From NCBI GenBank assembly GCA_033065855.1, contig JAVXUO010000482.1:62001-126000 (forward strand): 64,000 bases of DNA. The letters run 5' to 3'. The notes under the pieces were generated by a model that made no database searches, was not told where the DNA came from, and was given only the letters and a program-made list of their open reading frames with translations. Both the position numbers and the translations under genes were made by a program. Below are positions 53,005 through 64,000 of this stretch, piece after piece (the stretch's first letter is position 1; each line of letters starts with the position of its first letter). This stretch comes from Escallonia rubra. Lineage: Eukaryota; Streptophyta; Magnoliopsida; Escalloniales; Escalloniaceae.

Positions 53005-54877
53005 AACCTAGGGCCGACGGCGGCGAGCACCATGTGCAGAGGATGATGGATTAGTAGATGGCAGAGCAGATCGACGAGCACCTTGCGGTCAGATAGCAGT
53101 TTTGTTCGGTCAGAATGCTCGTAGTGAGATAGGCCTAGCGACGATGAGCCTGAAGGGCAGCTTCCTGCTGGTGGTGAAGATCATGATGCATCCGAGTCAA
53201 ACTCTCCAGGAGTGGAGTATGATTGAGAGGGTGAGAGGAAATGTTATAAGTAAGGTCGTTAAGAAGGTTGTGAAAGTCGATTTGGTTCGAGAGAAGCTGG
53301 GCTGAGGAGTGTTGAACCGACTGCTGAAGGGCAGCGAGCTCATGAAAGAGGGCAGTGTGGTTAGTTGCAACAGAAGCAGCAAGGGTGGTTTGCGATTCAA
53401 GTATTAACTGAATCGAGGTAGAGAGACGAGAAAAGGTCTCAGAGAGGTCGGAGTTGTCGGTGGAGAGGAACTCATCAAAATTAAGATTTGAGAAGTCGTT
53501 AAGCGGACTGAAGAAGGGATCAGAAGGGTGAGAAGGGGTGGGCAGAGGTGGTACCGAGGAGGAAGGGTCAGAAAGAGGGAAATAGATATAGGTAGATGGG
53601 TCAGTAGGTGTAGGGGGTATGAACTGAGAAGGAGGAGGTGACGATGGTAGAACGGACGGGGAATGAGCAGAAGGTGCGGCTGAGGAAACTACTGGAGCAA
53701 GGGGGAACATGAGTAGGAGCAGGAGCGGGGGCAGGAGCAGGCACTAGAGCAGAAGTGGGAGCAGGAGCCTGAACAGACCTGGTATGGGAAGGGTTGGTAA
53801 CAGTGATGCGCTCAAGAGTGATAGTGTTGGAGATGAGGTCAGTGCGAATGGCGAAGCCCGCACAATGAAGAGAAGTTTCGTCAAGAATATGGTGACTCGG
53901 AAGTGATATACATTCCGAGATAGATGTGGGAAGATGGCTGTGAAAATATTCAAAAGCGCGGGTTAAAAGGAGGCCGAAAGGAAGATTAGCAGATGATTTG
54001 TTTTTCCGGGCCTCCAATATCGAGCATGATAATGCCCGCAATGTTTAAGGGAGAACCCTGAATGAAGTGGGTGAGAAGAATGATGTCTAGATATGAAAAA
54101 GTAGCAAAAGAGCCGGCACAGGCCGAGAGATTATAACAGAGAATAAAATGGAGGACACGATGAAGAGGAGAAAGGTCACCTAAACTAGGTTTGTGGGGTC
54201 GAGAAATGGACGGGTCTCCTAAAAGAGTTTGAGTTTGTTGGAGTGGGGTAAAGAAGCTGGTGGTGCACCACGTGTTTCTAGGGAAAATAATGGTGGAGGA
54301 TTGATTGGAAAAACCGAGTATATGGGCTAAGGTGTTGGCATTGAGACGGATGTGGACCCCATTAACATATATGGTAAAAAAGGTGGAGGATAGAGCATTA
54401 AAATGCATGTTCGAAAAGAATGGAGGGACATCCCATTCGCTCAAAAAGGCATGTAAAACCAAGTTGAGCCATTAGGTGACATCACTTGGATGACCCGGTA
54501 CAACCTCTCGATTGACAAAATTGGTATAGTAGTTGATTTGGTCGTCGGTTGACTCAAGAAAATGGGGAATGTGAAGTATATCGGTAGGAAAAATATAGGG
54601 GCAGATAGGTGGTGGGCATGTTGGAGGAGAAGCAGAGGAAGAAGAGGCAGCAGGGGGAGGAGGAAGAGGAACAACAGTACCTGAAGACGACAAAGCAGGA
54701 GATGGCCGTGGAGCAGGGACAGAGGACGATGATCGTGTAGCGGCGGCATGTGGAAGATGGTGGTGGAGCAGCAGCAGCAGCAGGTGGAGCAACAATAGTT
54801 GGAGGAGCCACATCGGATTCATCGTCAGAGTCAATGACAAGGCGTCGGCGACTACGAGGGCATGGGTTTGAGTCCAT
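53005..54877 (-). pseudogene. Env-position ORF of copia-B with putative plant transposon (Transposase_32-like) domain
   Basis: Starts at ATG 54877 (MDSNPCPRSRRRLVIDSDDE). It has a Ser/Pro/Ala-rich N-terminal region to about 54620, then a conserved globular part: ILHIPHFLESTDDQINYYT, FLSEWDVPPFFSNMHFNAL, YVNGVHIRLNANTLAHILG, PSLGDLSPLHRVLHFILCYN and LPFGLLLTRAFEYF. A second Pro/Ala-rich linker follows, then a helical region (LSTSIQLILESQTTLAASVA, HELAALQQSVQHSSAQLLS) and a basic tail ending GARRRRP near 53007. The globular part resembles PF20167, found in many plant element proteins of unknown function. Breaks are a frameshift near 54740, a TAA at 54472, frameshifts near 54010 and 53720, and a TAG near 53134. 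No signal peptide or clear transmembrane anchor is visible, so a true envelope role is not supported. Confidence 0.6.
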
Positions 54878-55004
54878 GTGGGTCCTTGAGTGACAGGTGG
54901 GCAAGAGAGAGAAGAAAAGTAAGGGTCTGTGAAAACGAAGGACAAACAGTGAAAAAGGGAACAGTAAAAAATGAAAGGGAAAAAAGGGGGGTATATATAG
55001 ACAA

Positions 55005-55330
55005 CACACTTTTAGTCGACTGAAACATCATTTTCAGTCGACTTTCCAGTCGACTAAATCCAACAGGTTTCCTAAGGTGAAACAATTGTTCAGTCGACTT
55101 AAAATATTTTAGTCGACTGAAAAATGACTTTTAGTCGACTAAATCGAACAATTTACCAAAGGGGAAAGAAATTTTCAGTCAACTGAAAGTTTTTAGTCGA
55201 ATGAAAATTGACTTTTCAGTCGACTAAAATCATCAGAAGCAATTTTTTTTAGGCAAATGAAAACTGACTTTTCAATCGACGAAGAAACTGACTTTTCAAT
55301 CGACAAAGAGAAAGATTTCGGTTGAATAAG
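55005..55330. repeat. GTCGACT repeats between pol and the extra ORF
   Basis: Nine to ten copies of (TTTT)AGTCGACTGAAA / CAGTCGACTAAAT, most as ATTTTCAGTCGACT. They lie outside the LTR, in the internal spacer. Confidence 0.85.
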
Positions 55331-55341
55331 TAAAAAAGAAT

Positions 55342-56940
55342 TTAGCTAAGATCACACATTCCTAAGCGACGACGAAGAGAATAGAAGGAGGATTCAGCTA
55401 AGGGTTTTGTAAAGATATCTGCGAGCTGATCTTCAGAACCAAGTTTCTTGAGTTCTATTAAACCTTTCTGAACATTGTCTTGAAGAAAGTGGTGACAAAT
55501 ATCGATGTGCTTAGTGCGCGAGTGTTGAACTGGATTTTTACTAATATCAATAGCACTGCTACTGTCGCACATAATATGAATATGGTCTATTGAGACACCA
55601 AAATCTCATAAAGTTTGACGCATCCACAGTACTTGGGCCTAACAGCTTCCAACGGCAATATATTCCGCTTCAGCTGTGGAGAGAGCCACAAATGTCTGTT
55701 TCTTACTGTGCCACGACACTAAAGCATCGCCAAGGAACTGACAAGTGCCAATAGTACTCTTTCGATCGACAAGACATCTCGCATAATCAGAATCAGAAAA
55801 CCTACCAGATCTAGCGAGGAATTACGTGGATACCAAAGGCCTAAATTTAAAGTGCCAGAGAGATATTTAAAAATACGTTTAACTGCAAAGAGATGAGATT
55901 ATTTGGGACAGGCTTGAAAACGAGCACAAATATATACACTAAACATTATGTCAGGTCTAGAAGCAGTAAGATAAAGTAAACTACCAATCATACCACGATA
56001 AAGTTTGTTATCTACATCTTTACCATATTCATCTTTAACAAGATTAACGCTAGGAGAAATAGGGGTACCTCTAGGTTTAGCATTATCCAAGCCAAACCTT
56101 TTTAAAAGCTCCCGTGTGTACTTGGACTGACTTATAAAAATTCCTTCTTTTGACTGCTTGATTTGAAGTCTAAGGAAAAAGGGTAAGTTCTCCCATCATG
56201 CTCATCTCAAATTCCCTACGCATATTCTCAGCAAACTCTTGGCATAAATCATTGTTAGTGGCACCAAAAATAATGTCATCAACATAAATTTGAACTATTA
56301 AAATGTGCGAATTACGAATTTTCGTAAAAAGAGTAGTATCGACTTTGCCACGAGAGAATCCATGATCAATGAGGAAGCTGCTAAGACGATCGTACCAAGC
56401 TCTAGGAGCTTGTTTAAGACCGTACAAAGCCTTTTTCAGCTTAAAGACATGATTGGGGTATTTTTCATTTTCAAAACAAGGAGGTTGTTTAACAAACACT
56501 TCCTCCTGTATTACCCCATTCAAGAAGGCACTTTTCACGTCCATTTGAAAAAGTTTAAAGTTCACATGACATGAAAATACCAAAAGCATTCGTATAGCTT
56601 CAAGTCGAGCAACCGAGGCAAAGGTTTCATCAAAATCAACCCCTTCGACTTGATTGTATCCTTGAGCAACTAGTCTAGCCTTGTTACGAACAATATGGCC
56701 ATCTTCATCAAGTTTGTTTTGAAAAACCCACTTTGTTCCAATGACCTTTTGTTGAACAGGAGCCGGAACTAGTGACCAAACATCACTTCCCTCAAATTGA
56801 TTCAATTCATCTTGCATGGCAAGAATCCACTCAAAACCTTTTAGAGCCTCTGAAATATATTTAGGCTCTATTTGAGAAAGAAAGGCAAAATCAGCACATA
56901 AAAGATTTACCGTAGACCGTGTTGTAAGTCCGTGTTCCAC
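55342..56940 (-). pseudogene. Copia-B reverse transcriptase and RNase H
   Basis: The minus frame 56940-56170 is uninterrupted for 256 codons. It contains WSLVPAPVQQKVIGTKWVFQ, ARLVAQGYNQVEGVDFDETF, QMDVKSAFLNGVIQEEVFV, YGLKQAPRAWYDRLSSF and IVQIYVDDIIFGATNN (both Asp residues kept). After frame changes come GTPISPSVNLVKDE, YRGMIGSLLYLTASRPDIMF (56090-55899) and the RNase H end, SSAIDISKNPVQHSRTKHID and EDQLADIFTKPLAESSF, to TAG/TAA near 55342. The middle RNase H part has stops. Confidence 0.9.
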
Positions 56941-57980
56941 ATTACCTATGACTTGTTCTAATGGATGACTTGAGGAATATCTCCAGCTTTTTGGAAGTGG
57001 CTGAGTCTCATCACTATTATTGTGAGAAGATGTTGAACACTCCCCCTCAGTTCAGGAGACATTAAGTTTGTTGTTCAAGTCCAGGGAGAGTTCTTCACTG
57101 TCATCACCTGCGTTCTTATTTGGTTTTTCAACGTTAGATTCTTCAAATACTACATGCATAGATTCTTCAATTGTCATGGTTCTACAATTATAGATTCTAT
57201 ATGCTCTACTTTTTAATGAATAACCAAGAAATATTCCCTCGTCAGATTTCGCATCGAACTTTCCCAAGTTCTCACGATTGTTCAAAATAAAGCATTTGCA
57301 ACCGAAAACCTTGAAATAATCGATTTTTGGTTTTCGATTTGAGAACAGTTCGTAAGGAGTTTTGTCAAGAATCGGTCTGATGAGTACTCTGTTCAACACG
57401 TAATAGGAAGTGCTGACGGCTTCTGCCCAAAAATATTTTGGCAGAGAGTTTTCATGAAGCATGGTTCTGGCCATTTCTTGCAGAGTACGATTCTTTCTCT
57501 CTACAACCCTATTTTGTTGGGGTGTCCGAGGAGTAGAAAACTCATGTGAAATGCCATTTTGAATACAAAAAGGAATAAAATATTTTTCAAATTCACCGCC
57601 ATGATCATTTCAAATTTTTACAAGCTTCAACTCCTTCTCATTTTGAAGCTGCTTAACAAGACTGAATTTTTTTTTCAAACGCTTCATTCTTATGAGTTAG
57701 AAAAAGAACCCAGGTGTATCTTGAAAAATCGTCAACAATGACGAATGCATAAAATTTTCCACCTAGGCTGGCATTTCTCGTGGGGCCAAAAAGATCTAAA
57801 TGAAGAAGTTGAAGAGGGCGAGAGGTGGAAACAATATTTTTGGCTTGAAAATATGTTTTTGACTGTTTGCCATATTGACAGGCATCACAAACTTTATCTT
57901 TGACAAACTTTAACTTTGGTAAGCCTCTGACAAGCTCTTTCGAGAGAAGTTTCTTGATTAGATCCATGTGAACATGACCT
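56941..57980 (-). pseudogene. Copia-B integrase
   Basis: Minus strand: MDLIKKLLSKELVRGLPKLK, DACQYGKQSKTYF, LLHLDLFGPTRNASLGGKFY and FVIVDDFSRYTWVLFL (first catalytic Asp region) at 57967-57660. Then, after a T-run frameshift, come the NDHGGEFE and TPQQNRVVERKNRTLQEMAR segments and an open frame 57474-57052 (LPKYFWAEAVSTSYYVLNRV, FKVFGCKCFILNNRENLGKF, GIFLGYSLKSRAYRIYNCRT). TGA at 57052 separates it from RT in the same frame. The D-D-E residues appear to be present. Confidence 0.85.
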
Positions 57981-57986
57981 AATCTA

Positions 57987-59296
57987 GGGTTAATTTTATG
58001 CTACACCCTGTAGTTAGGGGTCAGTTGCACCCAGCACTCCAGGGTTTTATAATTGGAACCCAACACCAAATATTCAAAAAACTTGATTTCCATCACCAAA
58101 TGACGGTCAAAATGACCTTTGACCAGATGTCCGTTATATTTTTAAGGCTAAAATGGTATGATTGCCCCTTAAAGCATACATGTCATCCAAGTCACCTACA
58201 CATGGTCCAATTGGGCTCTCCACGTCATCATTTCTCTCTAACAGCAGAAGACGAAATGAAGCAGAAGAGAAAAAAATGGAGGCAACGACACCAACAGCTA
58301 GTCGTCGGCGAGGGGCACCAACTGCAACCAGCAATAGAGGCACCAACAACCAATCGACCACCAAGGACGGTGTCGTGCTGTCATGCCACTGTGCTGTCGA
58401 CGCCGCCGCCAGATTTTGCAACCACTAGATCTGCCGCTATGCCGCCGGAGCAGCCATTAATTTAAAGCTTCACTTTCAAAATCTTTGCCCCCAATTTCTT
58501 TCACAAACAACCCGTTTGGAGGATCAGATGACGTTATTGTGGTGATGTTTATGACGACGGGAGATGAACTTTGTGTGGTTGAAGTTTCTTACAATCCAAC
58601 CACCAACCCTTTACTTCCTCCGTCGCCAGATCCGTGGACCACCGGTCATCTGCTAATCAACCAGCCAGTGGGTCTCTTTTCTTCTCTTCACCGGTCAACC
58701 ACCTCGACACTGCCTTGCCGCTACTAGATTGACGATCCAAGGTCTGTCGCCACTCAACTGCTGGATCTCTCTGTCGGTGCCGAAATTCCACGCCTGTAAA
58801 AAAAAAGGTCTTCGGTGGGCCGATTTGTAGTGGGTGGCAGTGGTGGGAAGAGGGGAGATGATGGTTGGTTATGGTAGGGGGTGAGGGGGAAGGGCAGAGA
58901 TTGGTGGTGGTTTGCGGTGGTAGGTGGTGACAGGATGCAGTGGTTGGCTATGGTGATAAACTGGGAAAATGGGTTAATCGATGACCGAGGGGAGGAAGGG
59001 AGAAAGGGGGGGAGAGAGAGAGAGAAGATAAGATAATTATGGTTATTGAGGGAAAATGACGTGGAGGATATTAGTGTGTATAGTTGGTGACTAGGATGGC
59101 AGGTGGATTCCATGGCTTAACATACCATTTTGCCCTTAAAAATTTAACGGGCATCTGGTCAAAGGTCATTTTGACCGTTATTTGGTGATGAAAGTCAAGT
59201 TTTTTTAAAATATTTGGTGTTGGGTGCCAATTTTAAAGCCCTGGGGTGTTGGGTGCAACTGACCCCTAAGTACAGGGTGTAGCGTAAAATTAACCC
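57987..59296. mobile_element. Mutator-like element with about 190-bp inverted ends, inserted in copia-B
   Basis: Left end GGGTTAATTTTATGCTACAC and inverted right end GGGTTAATTTTACGCTACAC are followed by about 170 bp of matching sequence (for example GACGGTCAAAATGACCTTTG at 58102 with a one-base variant opposite). Nine-base flanks CCTAATCTA (57978-57986) and CTTAATCTG (59297-59305) match at seven of nine. Removing the element restores the integrase reading order ...NDIWL-x-HHRLGHVHMDL. The interior (58190-58780) is GC-richer with open frames at 57998-58465 and 58162-58428 that have no domain I recognise. There is no transposase. Confidence 0.9.
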
Positions 59297-59310
59297 CTTA
59301 ATCTGTGATG

Positions 59311-59740
59311 CTACAACCAAATATCATTATGTTGAGCAGAAAGACAAACTTCACGAGAAGAGTTAGATGCATCGAAAGATAGAGTATAGATATTGCAATC
59401 TCTCTTACCAATCAAAGTACCTCCATTTGAGGCATCACTGATTAGGCATTGATCGCCTTCGAACTGAACTTTGTGTCCACTATCGATTAGTTGACTGATA
59501 CTTATCACATTGAACTTCAAACCGTCAACCAAAGATACGTTATCGATAGATATGGAACCGGTGCCAATTTTACCTTTATCGATGATCTTCCCATTTGAGT
59601 TGTCTCCGAAGGTAACAAGTCCTCCATTATTCGGAGTGATATGTGAGAAAAGTGAGCGATCACCTGTCATATGACTTGAACATCTGCTGTCGAGAATCCA
59701 TTTGTTGTAATCTACCCTTGCTTTCAAGCATACCTACAAC
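59311..59740 (-). pseudogene. Copia-B protease and GAG-pre-integrase
   Basis: The minus frame 59727-59311 includes WILDSRCSSHMTGDRSLFSH, the copia protease site with Arg replacing Gly (D-S-R for D-S-G), then FGDNSNGKIIDKGKIGTGSI, LKFNVISISQLIDSG and SAQHNDIWL. It then meets the MULE. Confidence 0.85.
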
Positions 59741-61464
59741 AGATTCTTGTTTCGTTCCTTTAGGTACCTACACTTTCTTGGGTCATGGAAGATTAGATAA
59801 ACAAGATTTTGGCACCCAAACTTGTTTCATTTTATTCTTTGTAATAGAAGAGAATGACTGATTTTTGACAGCATTAAGAGGACAATTTTTAACTAAGTGT
59901 CATTTCTTGTTACATACTGTACAGAGTGTGAAAGGTGTGCAGGAAGCTAAAGTTTTGTTAAAGAAAATTTTCTAATCCTTTTGCTTCTTTGAAGGATTGT
60001 AACCGATTCCACTTTTCTAAAAAACACATCTTTGTCTTCCCAAAAGAATATCCAAGTTCTCTCTTCCTTGGGTAAATTTTGAAAGGGTAAAATTCAGATC
60101 TTCAATTTCCTTTTCTAAATTCATTTTTTGTGTCGAAATATCTTCCAGTTGAGATTTTAAAGATTCATTTTCAACTGGAACTTTTACTCCTCTGAGAGAT
60201 TGAATTTCAGAAGACAAAAGAGAATTTTCCTTCTTCGAAGCATTCAGATTATTTTCTAAAGAAACATTTTCAGAAATATAAAGTTCAACTTTTTCTTACA
60301 ACTCTTCCTTTTCATTTTCCAACTCTTCAATAGTACTTATCAAAGAAAGAGCCTTATTTTTTAGATTAGCATTTTTAACTTTTAACTTTTCATAATTTTC
60401 ACTGAGTTCGAGAAAAGCTGACTTAAGTTCATTATAATCAAGATTTTCAGAGGTTACCTTATCGGAGTTATCATCCTTGGCCAGGAAGCAAAGTTGAGCT
60501 ACGTCATCATCTTCGCTAATTTCTTTGTCACTTTCATCATAGTCATCCCAAGTTAGCAGAGCTTTCCTGGACTTGGATTTCTTTTCTTTGAAGTCTCGAC
60601 TGTTGCTGCTTGCAGTCTTGTTCTTGAGTTACGGACATTATTTTTTGATGTGCCCAGTTCTGTCGCATTCATAGCAAGCATCATAATTTTCCTTTACATT
60701 CCAATCACCATTATTTCTCTGATGTGATTGGTTTGTAGGATTTCTCCTGATCTTTCCATCTCGCTTGCTTGCGAGAAATTTCTTGAACCTTCGAGTGATG
60801 AGAGCCATTACAGGATCAGAATCGTCGCTGCTCTTTGCAGGTTCATGAGAGGTCTCAGCTTTAAGAGCTAAGTTCTTTTTCTTGGAGGTGGTTTCTTCTT
60901 CGTCATGAATCTTCATTATAATTTCATGAGTCATTAGAGAACCCACCAATTCTTCAAGCTTCAGCACATTTAAGTCATTTGCCTCTTGAATGGCTGTGAG
61001 TTTTACTTCCCATCTCTTTGGAAGAGATTTGAGAACTTTTCGGACAACTTATTTTTTTGGGTAGATTTTTACCTAAAAGCTTCAGTCCATTTATAATGAG
61101 TGTGAATCTGGAGTACATCTCATTTATGGACTCGTGCTCCTTCATCTTGAAGGCCTCATACTGCTGAACTAACATGTTGATTTTGGTCTCTTTTACTTGA
61201 TTTGTTCATTCACGAGTAACCTCCAACAACCTCCACATTTCTCTAGCTGTCTCACATGCTGAGACTCGATTGTATTCATTCATTTCAAGGCCACAGCTGA
61301 TAATGTTCTTAGCTTTATCATCCATGGAGAAAAGCTGCGCCTCATTAGCGTCCATTTCAAGAATTCTTTTTGGAATTTTGGTTCCATTCGGTCCATCTTT
61401 CATGCCTCAGAAAATTCCTCATACGATTTTTCCAGTAGCTGGTGGTTGCTGATCCTTCTTCCAT
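59741..61464 (-). pseudogene. Copia-B gag
   Basis: Starts MEEGSATTSYWKNRMRNFLR at ATG 61464. Capsid motifs follow in shifting frames: AKNIISCGLEMNEYNRVSAC, QQYEAFKMKEHESINEMYSR, LKLEELVGSLMTHEI. The zinc knuckle CYECDRTGHIKK.CP lies near 60640-60680, with TAA in place of one residue. A long coiled-coil-like region (EELENEKEEL, KSQLEDISTQKMNLEKEIED) spans 60470-60050. Long charged coiled coils after the knuckle are seen in Sirevirus-type gag proteins. Confidence 0.8.
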
Positions 61465-61518
61465 AATGCGATCTTTAGCTCTTGACGATTAAGTCAAAGA
61501 AAAATACCAGAGCACATG

Positions 61519-61530
61519 GCTCTGATACCA
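61519..61530 (-). other. Primer-binding site of copia-B
   Basis: Minus strand TGGTATCAGAGC, two bases inside the 5' LTR, matching initiator tRNA-Met. Confidence 0.9.
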
Positions 61531-61532
61531 CT

Positions 61533-61703
61533 TGTAGGTCCCTAAATACACCAAGAGGGGGGGGTGAATAGGTAGTATAAATTAAAAATGAGATTACAAA
61601 GTAATGACATATATAACAATAATAAATTCAACACAGAGATTTATACTGGTTCGGCCCCACCAGCCTACGTCCAGTCCTCGAGCACTCCACACAAGGGAGA
61701 CCT
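61533..61703 (-). repeat. 5' LTR of copia-B, truncated by insertion
   Basis: 171 bp homologous to 51490-51675. The homology stops at ...GGGAGACCT, where TGTAACATCCC begins. Confidence 0.88.
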
Positions 61704-64000
61704 TGTAACATCCCGGAATTTTCTGAAATGTTAACACTCAATCGATCAGATACACTAAGAGAATATGTCCTCATAATCCAAAGTGGACAACCATCATCAG
61801 AGCAACTAACCTTAATGAAATCATACTCTTAATTGACTTCATAAATAAAATACCAAATTGATATCCTACAAAATTTAAACAATACTCATCACCCACGCAG
61901 GGGTTCTAATAGAAAAACATGGTAACTTAAATTCACTCGCTTGCTTGCCTCTAATCCAATTTCAAGAAATCTAACGCTGGTTACTACCTGCAGAAAGGAA
62001 GTCAAAGGGGAGTGAGCTTTTGAGAGCCCAGTAAGGTCGCACAAAGATTTAAAAATAAGAAAACGATACGGACGATTTGACATTTAAACCAGAGAAAATT
62101 TTAAAAGCGGAGAAACAGAGCGGTTCAAACAATCTTTCTATATACAATCAAACGATAATTTTAAAAGGGGTTTTCAAAGAAAACCACAGCATTTCATGTA
62201 AACATTAGGATGAGTATCAACTCAGTTCCTTTAAATCGATAACCATTTTTAAAACACCTAAAATGCAATAGACATAAATAGGAAACGTTGAACATGAGCA
62301 GTACAGAAGCAAAGCCACCCCGGCAGTGCTCGATACACTTACATATGCATATGTACACTGACTAGTCCATCTAGGTACTAGTTAAACCCATCCAACAGAC
62401 CATCCTTATAACGCCAACAATACAGACCATCCTTATGGCTCCCAAGTTACTAACTCATGTCAACATTGAGAAGTAATAAATAGAATTAAAAAATGCTTTA
62501 CAATGAGAAATCAATAAACATATCAAATGAACAATGGATTCCAACATGAGATGAAACAGAATTCCAAACGATCGCTATAAGGCTCAAATTAGGCTTTCAT
62601 GGACAGTTTCAAAATAACTTTTATATCAGCATAAAATCGAATCAATTTAGTTTGTAAAACTGTTCTATAAGCATTTGAAAACAGAATAACGAAATGGGGT
62701 TCGGATAGAAATCCCTTACCTCGGTCCAAGCTAAGCGATGCTACCAAACCTCGATCAATATTAAAATCTCTGAATGAACCTAGATTGACAATTTATTTAT
62801 TAGAACATAATTTATGTCAAACACGCTATAAACCCTAATATCAACTACCCACTGCGTACCCACTCTTTCCGAAATCGCGCACTCAAAACGGTTCTCGCAC
62901 ACAGCCAACTTGACCGAAAATCCTATACACTCCTTAACGGGTACCGACACTCTAGAATTCATAATAATTTACACTAAAACACTTTTATAGCTTAAAACAT
63001 TATTAAAAGTAAAAATATGCATTTTCTGAATTTTTGAATATTTTCGAATTAAAATAATTTCTTTAAATACAATAAAAACCCAATAATAGCCATAATTACT
63101 TCCAGTAGAAAAATAAGTCCCATAATTTTTATAAGAACTTTAAAATATATATAAAAATTATAGAAATTCAAATCAGGATTTAAACGACATAAAAAGTATT
63201 TTTAGATTTTTCGTTTTGCTAAAACCAATGCGATATGGAAATCATAGCAAAACAACTCCAAAAATTACCAAATTGAAACTGAGTCTTATTTATACCATAA
63301 AGACATTACTATAATTTTTCACAAAACATTTTCAGGGTTTAAAGGCTCCAAAAGAATTTTCCAAATCTGAGATTACAGAAAATATTAAAAATACATACGA
63401 TTTCAGAAAATTATAAAAATTTGCCAGAAATTCTAATATAGTCTATCGTATTATACTGTAAAGTTTTATGCACTAATGATCATCATACACTATCGAATGC
63501 TCGCACGGCACTTAACGCTAACCCGTTACACCTACTGCACAATTTACTGTGACCCAAACCCAATTCACTTCCGGTTCACTTCCTTCTTCTTCTCCTTGTT
63601 CATTGCACTCATAGACTATTGCACTCACAGACCCCATGAAACTCACACCCCACAGTCATTACATTCACAAAACACACACACATACATACATTACACTATA
63701 TTCTCACTTCTCCCTCAATACCCACCTGGTACAAACCCACATATCTTAATATTTATCCTGCCATGCCCACTGCCTCACGGCAGTGGGTTTCCCTTCTTCT
63801 TTCATTTTACACATTATACAGGCTCACAACTCACCATTTATACTCACACATGCTCACAGCACCTCACCACTACACAGCTGCACCACCTCCCATTTTCACT
63901 ACTTTCATGCACACACAAACTCCATAACCTGTACACACTCCATTCACAACACATACCATCCCACGCACCTCACAGCTCACACACTAAAACACACAACAAC
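61704..64000 (-). mobile_element. Second long chromovirus-type LTR, runs off the window
   Basis: Starts TGTAACATCCCGGAATTTTC inside the copia-B LTR. Homology with 12540-16131 is continuous in order from the GTGAGCTT/CCCAGTAAG block (62010-62035 with 12793-12818) to the CACGGCAGTGGG block (63776 with 14953). The frames are uninformative. Whether it is a solo LTR or the edge of a full element cannot be seen. Confidence 0.7.

Larger units (their letters stand above)
51490..61703 (-). mobile_element. Sirevirus-like Ty1/copia retrotransposon with extra ORF (copia-B)
   Basis: Read on the minus strand it shows: truncated 5' LTR (61703-61533), PBS, gag with zinc knuckle and coiled-coil region, protease, integrase, RT with intact YVDD, RNase H, GTCGACT repeats, an additional ORF in the env position, polypurine tract and 3' LTR. 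The overall size without insertions is about 9 kb plus the missing LTR part. The extra ORF and long gag region suggest the Sirevirus group. A MULE is inserted at 57987-59296 and another LTR at 61704. Confidence 0.85.

Overview
This window is nuclear DNA of a flowering plant, probably a eudicot, from a transposon-dense, gene-poor region. Evidence includes plant-only transposon families (hAT with BED finger, CACTA with Ptta/En/Spm-type protein, MULEs, Tat-type and chromovirus-type gypsy LTRs, copia elements with tRNA-Met primer sites), CCCTAAA telomere-type repeats, GT-AG introns and AT-rich intergenic sequence. I see no tRNA or rRNA gene, no CRISPR array and no complete ordinary host gene. Family names rest on recognised motifs; no database search was possible.

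Layout. 1-2768: right part of an Ac-like hAT element whose transposase frame is broken by only two in-frame TAG codons. 3336-28403: a decayed Tat-type gypsy element on the plus strand (protease, RT with YVDN, RNase H, second RNase H, integrase, antisense DUF7745-like and plant-mobile-domain-like genes, 3' tandem repeats, polypurine tract, LTR). It is split by a solo LTR (8863-10109), a long chromovirus-type LTR (about 12540-16131), a CACTA element (17856-24202) and another chromovirus-type LTR (about 25900-28131). The Tat LTR is followed at once by a primer-binding site and the 5' half of a second, internally deleted copy (28407 to about 30830).

30857-43327: an hAT MITE with a perfect 8-bp target duplication (31713-32940), a second CACTA element that carries a fused exon from two host genes (33180-35809), a MULE MITE (37010-37876), satellite-like arrays (39180-41060) and an LTR-type promoter (about 41400-41736). 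43328-49130: a truncated copia element and a small LTR element with only a gag-like remnant. 51041-64000: a nest in which a chromovirus-type LTR was split by a minus-strand Sirevirus-like copia element with an extra env-position ORF; that element was itself hit by a 1.3-kb MULE inside the GAG-pre-integrase/integrase region and by another long LTR.

The most notable objects are: CACTA-1, which has matching ends, a perfect 3-bp duplication, an intact five-exon gene (420 codons by my splice model) and a long foldback hairpin amid telomere-like, G-box and satellite arrays; CACTA-2, whose internal exon reads as a SURP splicing-factor domain joined to ribosomal protein uL14 (RPL23); the antisense genes inside the Tat element; and GTCGACT arrays that recur in unrelated LTR families.
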